64,000 nucleotides of DNA from Leifsonia sp. 466MF (GTDB lineage: Bacteria > Actinomycetota > Actinomycetes > Actinomycetales > Microbacteriaceae), in NCBI RefSeq assembly GCF_900100265.1, contig NZ_LT629696.1:3906001-3970000 (forward strand), in the 5' to 3' direction. The translations under genes were made by a program, and so were the position numbers. Shown in pieces: positions 8,726 to 16,799 of this stretch (position 1 is its first letter; every line of letters begins with the position of its first letter). The notes beneath the pieces were generated by a model. It was not told the DNA's origin and did no database searches. It saw only the letters and a program-made list of their open reading frames with translations.

Positions 8726-9700
8726 TCAGCCCTTGCGACCCTGTGTCGCCACTCCTTCGATGAAGTACCGCTGGCCGAAGCCGAACAGCAGCAGCATGGG
8801 CAGCGTCACGATGAGCGCGGCCACCATCACGTACTGGTAGTCGCCGTGACCGCCGTTGGTCGGACTGAACGTGGTCATCGCGTACGAGATGCCGAGCGGC
8901 ACGGTGAAGCCGTCGACGCCTCCCGCGTTCAGGTAGATCAGCGCCGCCTGCAGGTTGTTCCAGCTGGCCTGGAACTCGAACAGGAAGATGATGATGAACG
9001 ACGGGATGCTGAGCGGCATCGCGATCTTCGTGAACAGCTTCCAGTAGCTCGCGCCGTCGAGTCGTGCGGCCTCGAACAGCTCCCGCGGGAGCCCCATGAA
9101 GAACTGCCGCTGCAGGAAGATGTAGAACGCCGAGCCGAACAGGTTCATACCGAACAGCGGGAGCCAGGTGCCGATCAGGCCCAGGTTCTTCCAGATCAGG
9201 TACTGCGGCACCATGGTGACCGCGCCGGGCAGCATCATCGTCGCCAGCACCAGGCCGAACAGCAGCGTCCGTCCGGGGAACTTGAAGTACGCGAACCCGA
9301 ACGCGACGATCGAGCTCGAGATCGCGACCAGGCCGGCGGCGAGGACCGCGATGATGACGCTGTTGCCGATCCACGAGAGCAGCGGGAGCTGGTTCCACAC
9401 CTCGACGTAGTTCTGCGGCGTGAACGTCTTCGGCCACAGCGAGTTGTCGAACACCTCCTGCCGCGGCTTGAGGCTCGCGGCGAGCAGCCAGGCGAACGGG
9501 TACAGGAACAGCAGCGCGAAGGCGATGGCGACGATCCAGAGGACCGTCTTCCCGATGATCGTCCTCGGCTTGTACCACCGGCCGCCGACAGGCTTGTCGC
9601 CGCGCCCGTTGGGGGTGCTTCCCTGCAGCTGGGCGGCATCCAGCTCGGAGGCGAGCGGGGCCAGGGCCGCGGCGGCAGTGGACTGGGTCGCGGAGGACAT
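8726..9700 (-). CDS. Carbohydrate ABC transporter permease, MalG type (locus 1)
   Basis: A 324-residue inner-membrane permease with six predicted segments and the EAA-loop signature FEAARLDGASYWKLFTKIAM, which contacts the ATPase. The C-terminus FGFGQRYFIEGVATQGRKG is typical of CUT1 second permeases. The frame is open to 10105, but the ATG at 9700 shares one base with the stop of the preceding permease gene, so translation is coupled. It works with the permease at 9700-10668 and probably the lipoprotein at 5140. No ATPase gene is present nearby; a shared MsiK-type protein is the likely partner. Confidence 0.92.
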   Translation of the reverse strand: MSSATQSTAAAALAPLASELDAAQLQGSTPNGRGDKPVGGRWYKPRTIIGKTVLWIVAIAFALLFLYPFAWLLAASLKPRQEVFDNSLWPKTFTPQNYVEVWNQLPLLSWIGNSVIIAVLAAGLVAISSSIVAFGFAYFKFPGRTLLFGLVLATMMLPGAVTMVPQYLIWKNLGLIGTWLPLFGMNLFGSAFYIFLQRQFFMGLPRELFEAARLDGASYWKLFTKIAMPLSIPSFIIIFLFEFQASWNNLQAALIYLNAGGVDGFTVPLGISYAMTTFSPTNGGHGDYQYVMVAALIVTLPMLLLFGFGQRYFIEGVATQGRKG

Positions 9701-10668
9701 CACTTGTCTCCTTCGTAGTAGACGAGGCGGTTGCTGACCTTCACCTGGATGAGCGTTATCAGGAGGATGATCACGAACAGCAGCCAGGCCATCGCCGCGG
9801 CGAAGCCGAAGTTGAACTGCCGGAAGGCCTGCTGGAAGAGGTACACGCCGTAGAACAACGACGAGTCGGGGGAGGCGTTCGTCTGGTCTCGCCAGAACAG
9901 CAGGTAGGCCTGGTCGAACACCTGGAGGGCCGCGATCGTGAGCACGACCACGTTGAAGAAGATCGCCGGGGAGATCATCGGGATGGTGATGGTGAAGAAC
10001 TTGCGGATGGGTCCCGCACCGTCGAGCGAGGCCACCTCGTAGAGGTCGCGAGGCACGTTCTTCAGTGCCGCGAGGAAGATCACCATGGTGCCGCTGACGC
10101 CCCACAGGGTCATCAGCACGATCGACGGCTTAACCCAGTTCGGGTCGATCAGCCACTGCGGGCCCTCGATGCCGAAGATCGCGAGGAAGCGGTTGATCGC
10201 TCCGGTGTTGCCGTTGAGCAGCAGCAGGAAGATGGATGCGGTCGCGACCGCCGGGGTCATCTTGGGCAGGTAGTAGATGGTGCGGAAGGCGCCGGCGCCG
10301 CGCCCGACCCAGTTGAGGAGGAGGGCGAGCAGCAGCGCGAAGATGATCTCCAGCGGCACCGCCATGACGGCGTAGAACAGGGTGTTGCCGAGCGAGAGCG
10401 CGACCTTGGGGTCGTTGAACAGCTCCGAGTAGTTGTCGAAGCCGGCCGGTGTCGCGCTGTTCGTCGCCAGGTTGTAGTTGCTGAACGAGATGAAGAGGCT
10501 GTACAGCATCGCGCCGAGCGTGAACACGAGGAAGCCGATGATCCACGGGCTGATGAAGAGGTAACCCGCGATCGCCTCGCGCCTGTTGTACTTGGTGCCC
10601 TTCTTCTTGGCGGGCTTGTCGTTGCCCGTCCGGGTCTTGCCGCGTGACGTGTCGGAGAGGACGGCCAT
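9700..10668 (-). CDS. Carbohydrate ABC transporter permease, MalF type (locus 1)
   Basis: A 322-residue permease with a basic cytoplasmic N-terminus (KPAKKKGTKYNRREAIAG), six hydrophobic segments and the EAA motif LYEVASLDGAGPIRKFFTIT. First gene of the two-gene permease operon. The ATG at 10668 has a GAGGAG site 6 nt upstream; a GTG at 10671 is also possible. A strong promoter and an operator dyad lie upstream (10757-10809). Confidence 0.92.
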   Translation of the reverse strand: MAVLSDTSRGKTRTGNDKPAKKKGTKYNRREAIAGYLFISPWIIGFLVFTLGAMLYSLFISFSNYNLATNSATPAGFDNYSELFNDPKVALSLGNTLFYAVMAVPLEIIFALLLALLLNWVGRGAGAFRTIYYLPKMTPAVATASIFLLLLNGNTGAINRFLAIFGIEGPQWLIDPNWVKPSIVLMTLWGVSGTMVIFLAALKNVPRDLYEVASLDGAGPIRKFFTITIPMISPAIFFNVVVLTIAALQVFDQAYLLFWRDQTNASPDSSLFYGVYLFQQAFRQFNFGFAAAMAWLLFVIILLITLIQVKVSNRLVYYEGDK

Positions 10669-10756
10669 CACCGGCTCCTCTTCCTTGCGCCATCGAGCTC
10701 GGTGATCTTCATCGCCACCCTTTCGATCCGTCCTCCGCCTTCGTCGGCGTAGTGTG

Positions 10757-10770
10757 TGGCATCGTTACCA
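10757..10770. promoter_or_regulatory. Putative LacI-type operator 1c
   Basis: TGGCATCGTTACCA differs by one base from the dyad at 4903. It starts about 10 nt downstream of the -10 box of the permease promoter, so it covers the transcription start. Confidence 0.78.
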
Positions 10771-10780
10771 CATAGCAGCG

Positions 10781-10809
10781 ACTATAAGTCCTCCCGAGCG
10801 TGCCTGCAA
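10781..10809 (-). promoter_or_regulatory. Sigma-70-type promoter of the locus 1 permease operon
   Basis: On the minus strand TTGCAG (10809-10804) and TATAGT (10786-10781) are separated by exactly 17 nt. The predicted start near 10774 is next to the operator at 10757-10770. Confidence 0.75.
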
Positions 10810-11146
10810 CCGGAGCCCAGCCCATTCCCGGGCAGGGGCGGCCTCGTCGCGGAATGCGGACGCGTCTCGGCTATGTGGGCGGTGCCGGCGGGGGAACTGC
10901 CTGTGTGACGGGAACGGTACACCCGGTTGGACCGGTCGTCACCGGTCCGGGATGCGCTCTGCGGCGGCTCTGTCGCCGCGCGATCGCCCCGCCGTCATGC
11001 CGCGCTTGCGCCGAGGTGAGTCGCGCATCCCGCAGCCGAGGAGGCAGCGTGACGCATCCGTGACGGCACGGCAGCGGGCCGCCGCGTCGGCCATTAGGGT
11101 GGATTCGCCGGGCGTCCGGCGCTCCGGCGCCCGTGGAAAGGGTTCG
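10810..11146. other. Intergenic region upstream of the LacI gene
   Basis: About 340 bp with no supportable gene. TAGGGT at 11095-11100 could be the -10 of the LacI gene, giving a leader of about 40 nt. No copy of the 14-bp operator is seen, so autoregulation is not evident. Confidence 0.45.
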
Positions 11147-12181
11147 ATGATCGAGAACGACGCCGACGGCACGCAGCGGCGCGCGACGCTGAAAGATGTC
11201 GCGCTGGCCGCCGGGGTGTCGCAGTCGACCACATCCCGCGCCCTGAGCGGCGAAGGCTACGTCGCCGCCGGGGTCCGCGAGCGGGTGCTCGCCGCCGCCG
11301 AATCGCTCGGGTACGTGCCGCACGCCATGGCCCGCAGCCTGCGCAAGCAGGACAGCCGCACGATCGGCGTGCTCGTCTCCGACCTGCGCAACGCCTTCTA
11401 TGCGGATCTCGCCGCCGGCATCGCCGCCCGCGCCCGCCGCGAGGGCTACACGATGATGCTCGTCGACGATCAGGGCTCCACCGAGGCCGAGATGGATGCG
11501 GCGCGCGCGTTCGTCGCGACCCGCGTCGCCGGAGTGATCGTGACGCCGCTCTCGGGTGACGTCTCCAATTACCTGATGCGCCAGCACATCCCCGTCATCG
11601 AAGCCGACCGCCAGTTCTCGGCCGGTCGCTGCGACGCGGTCATCATCGACAACGCGGGCGTGGCGAAGCGGATGACGGACCACCTGATCGACCTCGGCCA
11701 CCGCCGCATCGCCCTGTTCATCGACGAGACGACCTGGACGACCGGTGGCGAGCGCGCCGCCGGCTACCGCAGCTCGCTCGAGGGGTCGGGCATCCCCGCT
11801 GATCCTTCCCTGGTGATCTCGACCGGATGGGATGCGGACGGCGCCCGCAAGTCGGCGATCGACATCCTGGCCCGCCGGGACCACCCGACCGCGATCTTCG
11901 CCGCCAACAATCTGCTCGCGGAGGGCGTGTGGCGGGCGACGAACGATCTCGGCCTGCGCATCCCCGAGGACGTCAGTGTCGTGTCCTTCGACGACTCCGA
12001 GTGGATGAGCATGGTCAGCCCGGGCATCACGGCGGTGGCTCAGGATGCGGTGTCGCTGGGCGAGACCGCGCTCGACCGCCTGCTGGGGCGCCTGCAGGAT
12101 CCCGCCGCCGAACCGCAGACCATCGTGCTCGAGGCGCAGGTGCTGCCCCGCGGCTCCACCGCGGCTCCGCGGGCGCTGTAG
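11147..12181 (+). CDS. LacI family transcriptional regulator (locus 1)
   Basis: A 344-residue repressor. The N-terminal helix-turn-helix with hinge helix (ATLKDVALAAGVSQSTTSRA, residues about 13-32, then the LGYVPHAMARSLRK hinge) is followed by a periplasmic-binding-protein-like sugar-sensing domain starting SRTIGVLVSDLRNAFY and ending with the family's FDDSEWMSMVSPGITAV. The frame is open to 10754, but the ATG at 11147 has a GGAAAGGG site and gives the usual LacI length. Position and matching dyads suggest it represses the GH38, binding-protein, permease and kinase-GH4 units; the ligand is unknown. Confidence 0.9.
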   Translation: MIENDADGTQRRATLKDVALAAGVSQSTTSRALSGEGYVAAGVRERVLAAAESLGYVPHAMARSLRKQDSRTIGVLVSDLRNAFYADLAAGIAARARREGYTMMLVDDQGSTEAEMDAARAFVATRVAGVIVTPLSGDVSNYLMRQHIPVIEADRQFSAGRCDAVIIDNAGVAKRMTDHLIDLGHRRIALFIDETTWTTGGERAAGYRSSLEGSGIPADPSLVISTGWDADGARKSAIDILARRDHPTAIFAANNLLAEGVWRATNDLGLRIPEDVSVVSFDDSEWMSMVSPGITAVAQDAVSLGETALDRLLGRLQDPAAEPQTIVLEAQVLPRGSTAAPRAL

Positions 12182-12201
12182 CGGCGCCCCGCGTCGCCAA
12201 C

Positions 12202-12688
12202 GCACATTTGGCGCAAATGTGCTCTTTGGCGGCTCGATAACGCGCATTTGGCGCAATCCCGCGTCAGCTCGCCGAGTCGACAACGCGGATTCGTGCGGAA
12301 TGTGCGCTTTGCGGGCCGCATTCCGCACATTCGGTACGAATGTCGACCCCCGGGAGCCAGGCGGCCGGGCACATTCAGCGCACATCTCGTGTCCATTCGC
12401 CGCGTCGACGGCGCACATTCGGCACGAATGTGCGCTTTGCGGGCCAAGTTCCGCACATTCGGCACGAATGTCGACCCTCGGGAGACCAGGCGGGCGGGCA
12501 CATTTGGCGCAAATCTCGCGTCGGTTCGCCGAGTCGACAACGCACATTCGGCACGAATGTACGTTCTGCGAGCCGCATTCCGCACATTCGCTGCGAATGT
12601 CGAGCTTGGCGGGACAGGCAGGCCGGCACATTTGGCGCAAATCTCGGTTCTGGCGGGGCGATAACGGAGATTTGGCGCAAATGTCGCG
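12202..12688. repeat. Tandem array of palindromic repeats (family B, about 128-bp super-unit)
   Basis: About a dozen short dyads fill the space between the LacI and kinase genes. Perfect examples are GCACATTTGGCGCAAATGTG (9-bp stem) at 12202 and an 11-bp-stem hairpin with core CATTCGGCACGAATG at 12411-12435. The ATTTGGCGCAAAT core recurs near 12244, 12370, 12498 and 12626, giving a super-unit of 126-128 bp holding one ATTTGGCGCAAAT and two ATTCGGCACGAAT cores. The period is not a multiple of three, so it is noncoding. Related elements lie at 49663 and 57769. Confidence 0.88.
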
Positions 12689-12719
12689 TCGGGATGGGCG
12701 GACGGGCGGGCGGGCAGGG

Positions 12720-12733
12720 TGGAAACGATCCCA
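12720..12733. promoter_or_regulatory. Putative LacI-type operator 1d
   Basis: TGGAAACGATCCCA fits TGGNANCGNTNCCA exactly and ends 13 nt before the kinase start. It overlaps a CATATT hexamer (12732-12737) that could be the -10 box of a near-leaderless transcript. Confidence 0.7.
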
Positions 12734-12746
12734 TATTTGCGGCAGG

Positions 12747-13922
12747 ATGGGCGCGGCGAAAGGATCGACGCTGACGAACACGTACCACGCACCCGAGGTC
12801 GGGCTGTCCGTCGCCATCGACGGCGGCAACTCGAAGACGGAGGTCGTCGTGCTCGAGGGCGGTCCGAACGGCCTCATCGAACGCTCCCGCGGCATCGGCC
12901 CGGGCAGCGGAGCCGGACCGCATGCGGTCGTCGCCGCCGTCACAGCGGCCCTCCGCGATCTCGGCATCGCACCCGCCGACGTCACCCGCGTTTCGGCCGC
13001 CGTGGCGGGACTCGACTTCCCCGGCGACGAAGTCGGCCACCGCGCCGCGCTGGCCGAGCTGTTCCGCCGCGCGGCGGTCGAGGTCGTCGGCGACGCGGTC
13101 GCGGTGCTGGATGCGGGAGCCGGGCTCGGCCACGCGCTCGCCGTCGTCTGCGGCGCGGGCCTGAACGCCGTCGCGCGCGGACCGCGCGGACTCGCGACCG
13201 TCCCCGCCCTCGGCTGGCCGAGCGGCGATTGGGGCGGCGGCGACGAACTGGGCCGTGAGGCGGTCCGCGCAGCCGCGCGCGCCGAGGACGGCCGCGGGCC
13301 ATCCACGTCGCTGCTGCCACTGGTCCTCGCTGAGACGCGAGCCGCCGACACGGTCGCCCTCGCCCGAGCGATCCGCGACGGGTCCGTGTCGATGCGGCAG
13401 GTCGGATCCCTCGCCTCGGTCGTCGCCCGAGCCGCAGCAGAGGGGGACACGGTCGCATCCGACCTCATCGTGCGAGCGGCCGCCGAAGCGGTGGCGCTGG
13501 CCTCCGTCGTGGCGCGCCGTGCGTGGGCAGCCGATCCGGCCTCCGCCGAGGATGCGGACGCGCCGGATGCCGTCGTCCCGCCCGGCACCTCCGTCGTCCC
13601 GCCCCGTACCGCCGCCGTCCTCGCCGGCACCCCCGTCGTCCCGCCCCGTACCGCCGCCGTCTTCGCCGTCGCCCCCGTCGTCCCGCCCGGCACCCCCGTC
13701 GTCCCGCCCGGCACCCCCGCCGTCCTTGCCGGCGGAACGTTCTCCGACCCCGGCTTCCGGGACGCCGTCTCCGCGGGCCTCCGCCGCCTCGGCTTCGACC
13801 CGCGCCCGCTGGAGTTCCGCCCGGTCGACGGCCTCGTCCGCGCCCTCCGCGAAGCACCGACGCCGGCGTCACCGGACGCCCACAATCACCCCCACCCGAA
13901 CCACGAAAGGACCCCGCGATGA
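12747..13922 (+). CDS. BadF/BadG/BcrA/BcrD-type sugar kinase with an in-frame Pro-rich repeat
   Basis: A 391-residue ASKHA-fold ATPase related to N-acetylglucosamine kinases. The phosphate-1 loop is AIDGGNSKTEVVV near residue 25, the phosphate-2 region has VVCGAGLNAVARG, and the adenosine motif is AVLAGGTFSDPGF near residue 330. Between about residues 276 and 329 it carries degenerate VVPPGT/VVPPRTAAVLAG repeats not expected in the family, placed just before the adenosine motif and duplicating part of it. It probably phosphorylates an imported sugar for the GH4 enzyme next door. The ATG at 12747 lacks a clear ribosome site; a start near 12771 cannot be excluded. It ends in an ATGA overlap with the GH4 gene. 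Confidence 0.8.
   Translation: MGAAKGSTLTNTYHAPEVGLSVAIDGGNSKTEVVVLEGGPNGLIERSRGIGPGSGAGPHAVVAAVTAALRDLGIAPADVTRVSAAVAGLDFPGDEVGHRAALAELFRRAAVEVVGDAVAVLDAGAGLGHALAVVCGAGLNAVARGPRGLATVPALGWPSGDWGGGDELGREAVRAAARAEDGRGPSTSLLPLVLAETRAADTVALARAIRDGSVSMRQVGSLASVVARAAAEGDTVASDLIVRAAAEAVALASVVARRAWAADPASAEDADAPDAVVPPGTSVVPPRTAAVLAGTPVVPPRTAAVFAVAPVVPPGTPVVPPGTPAVLAGGTFSDPGFRDAVSAGLRRLGFDPRPLEFRPVDGLVRALREAPTPASPDAHNHPHPNHERTPR
13572..13731 (+). repeat. Coding minisatellite inside the kinase gene
   Basis: Tandem in-frame copies of GTCGTCCCGCCCGGCACC-like units (variants encode VVPPGT, VVPPRTAAVLAGT and VVPPRTAAVFAVA) occupy about 160 bp. Unit lengths are multiples of three, so the reading frame is kept. 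Confidence 0.85.
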
Positions 13923-15178
13923 AGGTCACGGTCATCGGCGCAGGCTCCACCTACACTCCCGAGCTGGTCTCGGGGCTGTGGAACGAGCGCGAGCGTCTCA
14001 CGGTTGACGAGCTCTGGTTGATGGATGTGGACGGCCCGCGCCTGGAGATCGTCGGCGGCATGGTCCGCCGCATGCTCGCCCGCCAGGGCGCCGACGTCCC
14101 GGTCACCCTGACGACCGACCGCGCGGCCGCCATCGAGGGGTCGGATGCCGTGCTCATCCAGTTGCGCGTCGGCGGTCAGAGCGCGCGGCTGCAGGACGAG
14201 CTGTTCCCCCTCGCCTGCGGCTGCGTCGGCCAGGAGACGACGGGCGCGGGCGGTCTCGCGAAGGCCCTGCGCACTGTCCCCGTCGTTCTGGACATCGCCC
14301 GCGAGGCTCGGGAGCGCGCCAACCCGGGCGCGTGGATCGTCGACTTCACGAATCCCGTGGGTATCAACACCCGCGCGCTGCTCGACGACGGCCACCGCGC
14401 GATCGGGCTGTGCAACTTCGCGATCGGCGTCCAGCGATGGATCGCACGCGAGCACGGCGTGGAGCCGCACCGCGTCGAGGTGGACCCTGTCGGCCTCAAC
14501 CACCTGTCGTGGGTGCGGCACATCCGGGTGGACGGCGTGGATGTGCTGCCCGGCATGATCGCGGATCGTTCGGACGAGCTGGGCCGCCGCGGAGGCGTTC
14601 CGGGCGAGCTCATCCGCGACCTCGGCGTGCTGCCCTCGTACTACCTGAAGTACTACTACGCACATGACGCCACCGTCGGCGAGATGGTCGCGGGCACGCC
14701 CCGGGCGACCGTGGTCGCGGACGTGGAGCGCGAGCTCCTCGCCCTGTACGCCGACCCGACGGTCGACACCAAGCCCCCGCAGTTGGAGGCGCGCGGCGGC
14801 GCCTTCTACAGCGAGGCGGCGACGGCGCTGCTCGCGTCGCTGGTGGCCGGCACCGGCGACAACCACGTCGTGAACGTCCGCAACAACGGGCTGATACCGG
14901 GCCTCGCAGACGACGACGTGGTCGAGACCCTGTGCCGAGTGGATGCGTCGGGCGCGACCCCGCTGCCGCAAGAGCCGGTCGCGCCGGAGCTGCTCGGGCT
15001 CATCCAGCACGTCAGCGCGTACGAGCGGCTGGCCGCCCGCGCCGCGGTGACCGGCGACCGCCAGTTGGTGCGGAAGGCGCTGCTGGCGCATCCCCTCGTC
15101 GGCCAGTGGGATCTGGTGACGGCACTCGAGAAGGGCATCTTCGAGACGGGCGGCCGGCTCCTCCCGCAGTTCGCATGA
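13919..15178 (+). CDS. GH4 family NAD-dependent 6-phospho-glycosidase
   Basis: A 419-residue cytosolic glycosidase that works by NAD-dependent oxidation and elimination. The Rossmann motif VIGAGSTYTPEL starts at residue 5, the metal ligands appear as GLCN (Cys165) and GLNH (His195), and QETTGAGG and DFTNPVG match family signatures; YYLKYYY lies near residue 242. Length is normal. The ATG overlaps the kinase stop (ATGA), as does the next gene's start with this stop, so three genes are translated as a unit. It would cleave a 6-phosphorylated glycoside made by the kinase; alpha or beta specificity cannot be read here. Confidence 0.9.
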   Translation: MKVTVIGAGSTYTPELVSGLWNERERLTVDELWLMDVDGPRLEIVGGMVRRMLARQGADVPVTLTTDRAAAIEGSDAVLIQLRVGGQSARLQDELFPLACGCVGQETTGAGGLAKALRTVPVVLDIAREARERANPGAWIVDFTNPVGINTRALLDDGHRAIGLCNFAIGVQRWIAREHGVEPHRVEVDPVGLNHLSWVRHIRVDGVDVLPGMIADRSDELGRRGGVPGELIRDLGVLPSYYLKYYYAHDATVGEMVAGTPRATVVADVERELLALYADPTVDTKPPQLEARGGAFYSEAATALLASLVAGTGDNHVVNVRNNGLIPGLADDDVVETLCRVDASGATPLPQEPVAPELLGLIQHVSAYERLAARAAVTGDRQLVRKALLAHPLVGQWDLVTALEKGIFETGGRLLPQFA

Positions 15179-16725
15179 GCGCGTTCGAGGTCGCTATCTA
15201 TGGCGCGACCTCCGCCGGTGTCGCGGCGGCCGTGGCGGCGGCAGAGGGCGGCGCCCGGACGGTCCTCGTCGAGCCCGGCCATCACCTCGGTGGCATGACC
15301 TCCGGCGGCCTCGGCTACACCGACGTCGGAGACGTCCGCGCTCTCGGCGGCGCGGCGGCGCGTCTCCGAGCCGACATCGCGGAGCACTACGGCACCACCC
15401 CCGGGCACTACGCCGGACCGGAACCTCACGTGGCCGAGGCGATCTTCCGGCGCTGGCTGGAGGAGGCCGGCGTGGACGTGGTCTTCGGGGCGCGGCTGGC
15501 CGGGGTCGAGGCCGTGCAGCAAGGTCACGGCCGCGAGTTGCGGTCCTTCACCGTGACCGGCGGCGACCGCATCCAGGCCGGCGTGTTCGTGGATGCGAGC
15601 TACGAGGGCGACCTGCTCGCGACCGCGGGGGTGCCGTACCGCGTCGGCCGCGAGGACCGCGGCCTGCACGGCGAGCGGTTCGCCGGCAGGCAGGAGCTCC
15701 TCCCCGGCATGCACAACATGCCGCCGTGGGTGTCGCCCTTCGTGGACGATCCGACGGGGCTCACCGCGGGACGCCTCCTGCCGCAGCTCCATGACCGCCC
15801 GCTCGCGCAGCTGGGGGAGGGCGACGGCGGCGTGATGTCGTACGGCTTCCGCGTCTGCCTCACCACGGCTGCCGACCGCATCCCGTTCGACCGTCCCGAC
15901 GGCTACGACGAGGAGTACTGGGAGCTGGGGCGCCGCCTCTTCGCGCGCGACCGACGGGAGGGCGTCGAACGTCCGGCCGGCCGGACGCTGGGGCTCGAGC
16001 CGAACCTGCCCGGCGGGATGGCGGACGGCAACTCGCTCGGACCGGTGTCGCTGAGCGTGCTGGACGGATCGGCATGGGAGTACCCGGACGCCTCCCCGGA
16101 GCGGCGCGAGGAGATCCGTCGGCACCATGTCGACCACACGCGCGGTTTCCTGTACTTCCTGTCGCACGACCCCGCGGTGCCGTCCGCGATCCGGCGCGAG
16201 CTGTCGCGCTGGGGACTGCCGCGCGGCGAGTTCGCGGACACCGGCCACCTCCCCCACCAGCTGTACGTCCGCGAGGCGAGAAGGATGGTCGGCGAGCGCA
16301 TCCTCACCGAGCACGACCTGCTCGCCGGCGGGATGCCGGAGGACACCGTCGCCCTCGGCTCGTACCACATCGACATCCGCGAGGTGCAGCGTATCTGGCG
16401 CTGGGTGTACGAGCATCCGGCCCCGATCGGCACCGTCTTCACGGAGGGGTACCTCTCGGTCCCCGTGCCGATCTACGGCATCCCGTACTCCGCACTGCTG
16501 CCCAAGCGGGAGGACGCGACGAACCTCCTGGTACCGGTCTGCCTGTCCGCCTCGGCCGTCGCTTTCGCGTCGGTCAGGATGGAGCCGCAGTACATGATGC
16601 TCGGTCAGGCCGCAGGTGCGGCGGCAGCGCTCGCCGTAACGGCTGATACGCCGGCGCAGGATGTGCGGATCGGGCTGCTTCAGGACCGGTTGGCGGCCTC
16701 CGGACAGGTCTTCACAGTCCCTTAA
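15175..16725 (+). CDS. FAD-dependent oxidoreductase (FAD_oxidored family)
   Basis: A 516-residue flavoprotein with an N-terminal dinucleotide-binding start (FEVAIYGATSAGVAAAVAAA) and the HLGGMTSGGLGYTDVG motif typical of the FAD_oxidored (PF12831) group often found in polysaccharide loci. VFVDASYEGDLLATAGVPYR and the C-terminal RMEPQYMMLGQAAGAAAA also fit. Its reaction is unknown; oxidation of a sugar hydroxyl is plausible given its operon. It is third in the kinase-GH4-oxidoreductase unit with a 4-nt overlap. No export signal. Confidence 0.85.
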   Translation: MSAFEVAIYGATSAGVAAAVAAAEGGARTVLVEPGHHLGGMTSGGLGYTDVGDVRALGGAAARLRADIAEHYGTTPGHYAGPEPHVAEAIFRRWLEEAGVDVVFGARLAGVEAVQQGHGRELRSFTVTGGDRIQAGVFVDASYEGDLLATAGVPYRVGREDRGLHGERFAGRQELLPGMHNMPPWVSPFVDDPTGLTAGRLLPQLHDRPLAQLGEGDGGVMSYGFRVCLTTAADRIPFDRPDGYDEEYWELGRRLFARDRREGVERPAGRTLGLEPNLPGGMADGNSLGPVSLSVLDGSAWEYPDASPERREEIRRHHVDHTRGFLYFLSHDPAVPSAIRRELSRWGLPRGEFADTGHLPHQLYVREARRMVGERILTEHDLLAGGMPEDTVALGSYHIDIREVQRIWRWVYEHPAPIGTVFTEGYLSVPVPIYGIPYSALLPKREDATNLLVPVCLSASAVAFASVRMEPQYMMLGQAAGAAAALAVTADTPAQDVRIGLLQDRLAASGQVFTVP

Positions 16726-16733
16726 CCACGCTC

Positions 16734-16747
16734 TGGTACCGTTGTCA
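16734..16747. promoter_or_regulatory. Possible LacI-type operator 1e
   Basis: TGGTACCGTTGTCA fits the locus 1 dyad except for one base (T for C at position 12). It lies 8 nt after the FAD oxidoreductase stop and 53 nt before the next gene, so its target is unclear. Confidence 0.4.
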
Positions 16748-16799
16748 ATCCCCCTGACGCGACAGGATTTGCGTGCCTCGTTAGGGCACTATGAGGACC

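Noticed and set aside
10800..11063. Plus-strand frame of 87 codons before the LacI gene
   Set aside because: No ribosome site or domain, Gly/Arg-rich composition, and it overlaps the permease promoter region.
10871..13885. Antisense open frame of about 1000 codons over the LacI gene, array and kinase
   Set aside because: Low-complexity Arg/Ser/Ala shadow of high-GC coding DNA; both genes on the plus strand have clear domains.
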